This document shows, one piece after another, positions 31,126-32,540 of a stretch of DNA of 32,540 nucleotides. This DNA comes from Cyclostephanos tholiformis. Lineage: Eukaryota; Bacillariophyta; Thalassiosirophyceae; Thalassiosirales; Thalassiosiraceae. The stretch's first letter is position 1. Every line of letters begins with the position of its first letter. The position numbers and the translations under genes were made by a program. The stretch is taken from NCBI GenBank assembly GCA_036939975.1, contig JALLPB010000207.1, forward strand, positions 1 through 32,540, given 5' to 3'. The notes below the pieces were generated by a model that saw only the letters and a program-made list of their open reading frames with translations, was not told where the DNA came from and made no database searches.

Positions 31126-31174
31126 CTCAACGTTAGAGCATGCCGCCTTTCCCGGGGAATGCTCTAACATTGAG
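31126..31174. repeat. 19-bp inverted repeat resembling the Harbinger-like end core
   Basis: CTCAACGTTAGAGCATGCC (31126-31144) and its inverse (31156-31174) pair with two mismatches around an 11-bp loop. The inner AGAGCATTCC is one base from the element terminus GGAGCATTCC. Confidence 0.75.
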
Positions 31175-31716
31175 AAATATGTGAATTTCGCCCTCCCCAC
31201 AGTGCACCATTACAAAAACACCATGCAGATGATGTATTTTTTCCCGCTTCCACCAACAAATTATCTCCCCAGACAAGGCAAGTGAGGGAGGTGAGGAGTG
31301 ACAGGAAAGATGGCAGGAGGGAGGAGGAGTGTGAGGAGAGCACGATGTGTGTTGATGGGGAGGGGGAGGGGAGGTTAATGAAGTGCACCCAATCGACAAA
31401 GTGCATCACATGATGACGAAGCATTTGAGGCAAGTGGGAGAGGGAGGAGGATGATGGTGACAGCATAAGGATGCCATCGTCATCATCTTTAATGTTAATA
31501 GTGATTAAGTTTCTGATTTATACCCCCCCCTTGAATTCCTTTGTAGGCTGTATTGAATTCCTAGATAGATATTTCTTCCCGCCATTTTTTATGAGCTCCC
31601 CCTTGACCATGACATGAGCCGTAAAAAAATAGATGTTTTAATAAATCGGAAGGAAGAAAGAAAAGTAAAATTATGAGAATATTAAGACTACTTTTAATGA
31701 AACTTGTGTGTCGATC

Positions 31717-31815
31717 CGTAGAATTCCTTACATGGGAATTCAGTATACTTTTGTGAGGAACACCTGACTCGGTGGTACGTAGAATCTTTTGATTCTACGA
31801 AGGAATTCCGTATAC
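31717..31815. repeat. Hairpin and paired GGAATTC-GTATAC repeats
   Basis: A perfect 9-bp hairpin, CGTAGAATC-TTTT-GATTCTACG, lies at 31778-31799. GGAATTCNGTATAC occurs before it (about 31735) and after it (about 31802), and GTAGAATTCC at about 31718. This looks like the border of a small unrecognised element. Confidence 0.6.
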
Positions 31816-32540
31816 GATGTGGCGAATCTGCCTACGCACTTAGATCGTTTATCTGTCCTCAAGATAGATAAGATCTCTGGTTCAAGATCGGTCTGTCTGT
31901 ATGCGACCGTCTGGCTGTACTTACACCAGAGACTTGTGTATAGCGAGTCTCATGCCCTTTTAGCGATATTTGCTAATTACCTTTATGAGATATCTTGGCC
32001 TATGTCACTCGCCCCCACGTATGAAGCAATCAAGCGTGAAATCAGCGGAAAACCTTAGGTAGGAAAAACCTGCTGAGTTTTGGGCACTGGACAAAAGTGT
32101 AAGGATGGTTTAGTACCATTTGTCAAGCGTAATATTTGTGAGAGTTTGGAGATGAAGTCTATCATGTATTTGGATCATGAGGGCGTGCCTTCTATGTCCG
32201 TAAGCAGAACACTGTCTGTGAACCTTATGTTATTGTAGACTTTTTTTCTGTTTGATTTGTAGACGGTAAGTTCATCGTCTTTGTGTGAGTGTCGACACTT
32301 GTTTGTTTACTCTCTGGAATATATCCGTTCTCCGCTGTGAACCCTGATTGGTCATTCGTATGAATTTGAGATAGTCCATGATATCTCGTTGTGTTAGTAG
32401 CGGATGGTACCATCATGTGTGATGCATACTCACACCAACTATGTGATCATTGGTATTGTGCATTTTTACCAAGATCAGTTAGTGTTGCCTGTCTCCAATA
32501 TGTACCAGTGAGCTGTGAAAGGGATGGGTTGTGAGCCCGT
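31816..32540. other. Right edge of window, no supportable gene
   Basis: A plus-strand frame to 32058 (about 89 residues) and a minus-strand frame at 32225-32416 have no recognisable features. CpG is somewhat more frequent than in the preceding 10 kb. Confidence 0.4.

Noticed and set aside
1..32540. CRISPR array, rRNA or bacterial operon signals
   Set aside because: No regularly spaced repeats, no rRNA-like conserved stretches, and gene structure is eukaryotic.

Overview
The window looks like nuclear DNA of a stramenopile alga, most likely a diatom. The reasons are protein-coding exons split by short GT-AG introns, transposons of the PIF/Harbinger type that carry a Myb/SANT-like partner gene, and a decayed Ty1/copia element with the gag zinc knuckle and reverse transcriptase seen in diatom retroelements. 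The species cannot be named from sequence alone.

Layout. 1-1777 is the right part of a Harbinger-like DNA transposon, with a DDE transposase entering from the left edge and a convergent SANT-like DNA-binding gene. It ends in a perfect palindrome only about 60 bp before a host gene. 1855-6465 is a compact, CpG-rich host island: an intron-containing CID/RPRD protein (RNA polymerase II CTD binding), a PlsC-type acyltransferase on the other strand, and a secreted single-pass membrane protein of unknown function. 7009-8186 (minus) is a decayed coding region I cannot identify. 8851-14890 is AT-rich, CpG-poor and densely coding. It holds a virus-like replication module: an unknown 307-aa ORF, a D5-like superfamily 3 helicase, a divergent family B DNA polymerase broken by two in-frame stop codons, and an unknown ORF that overlaps the polymerase 3' end and runs open to the edge of the block. 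This is the most interesting item. 15487-17245 is a second, non-autonomous copy of the Harbinger-like family with both terminal inverted repeats; it keeps only a stop-ridden SANT-like gene. 17246-32540 is repeat-rich and gene-poor. It contains a 145-bp direct repeat pair, a Ty1/copia relic lacking protease and integrase (about 22170-25620), a decayed DDE-transposase-like relic (about 26030-27480), and long stretches with no supportable gene.

How the parts relate. The three host genes are independent housekeeping or unknown genes. The helicase and polymerase are divergent from a very short shared start region and would act together in DNA replication of a viral or plasmid-like genome, now apparently endogenised. 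The Harbinger transposase and SANT-like protein are the usual two-protein transposition pair, and the second copy would depend on an intact transposase supplied elsewhere. CpG is abundant in the host island and scarce in the mobile and viral parts. Several premature stops in the relics are TGA where relatives have arginine, which fits methylation-driven decay.
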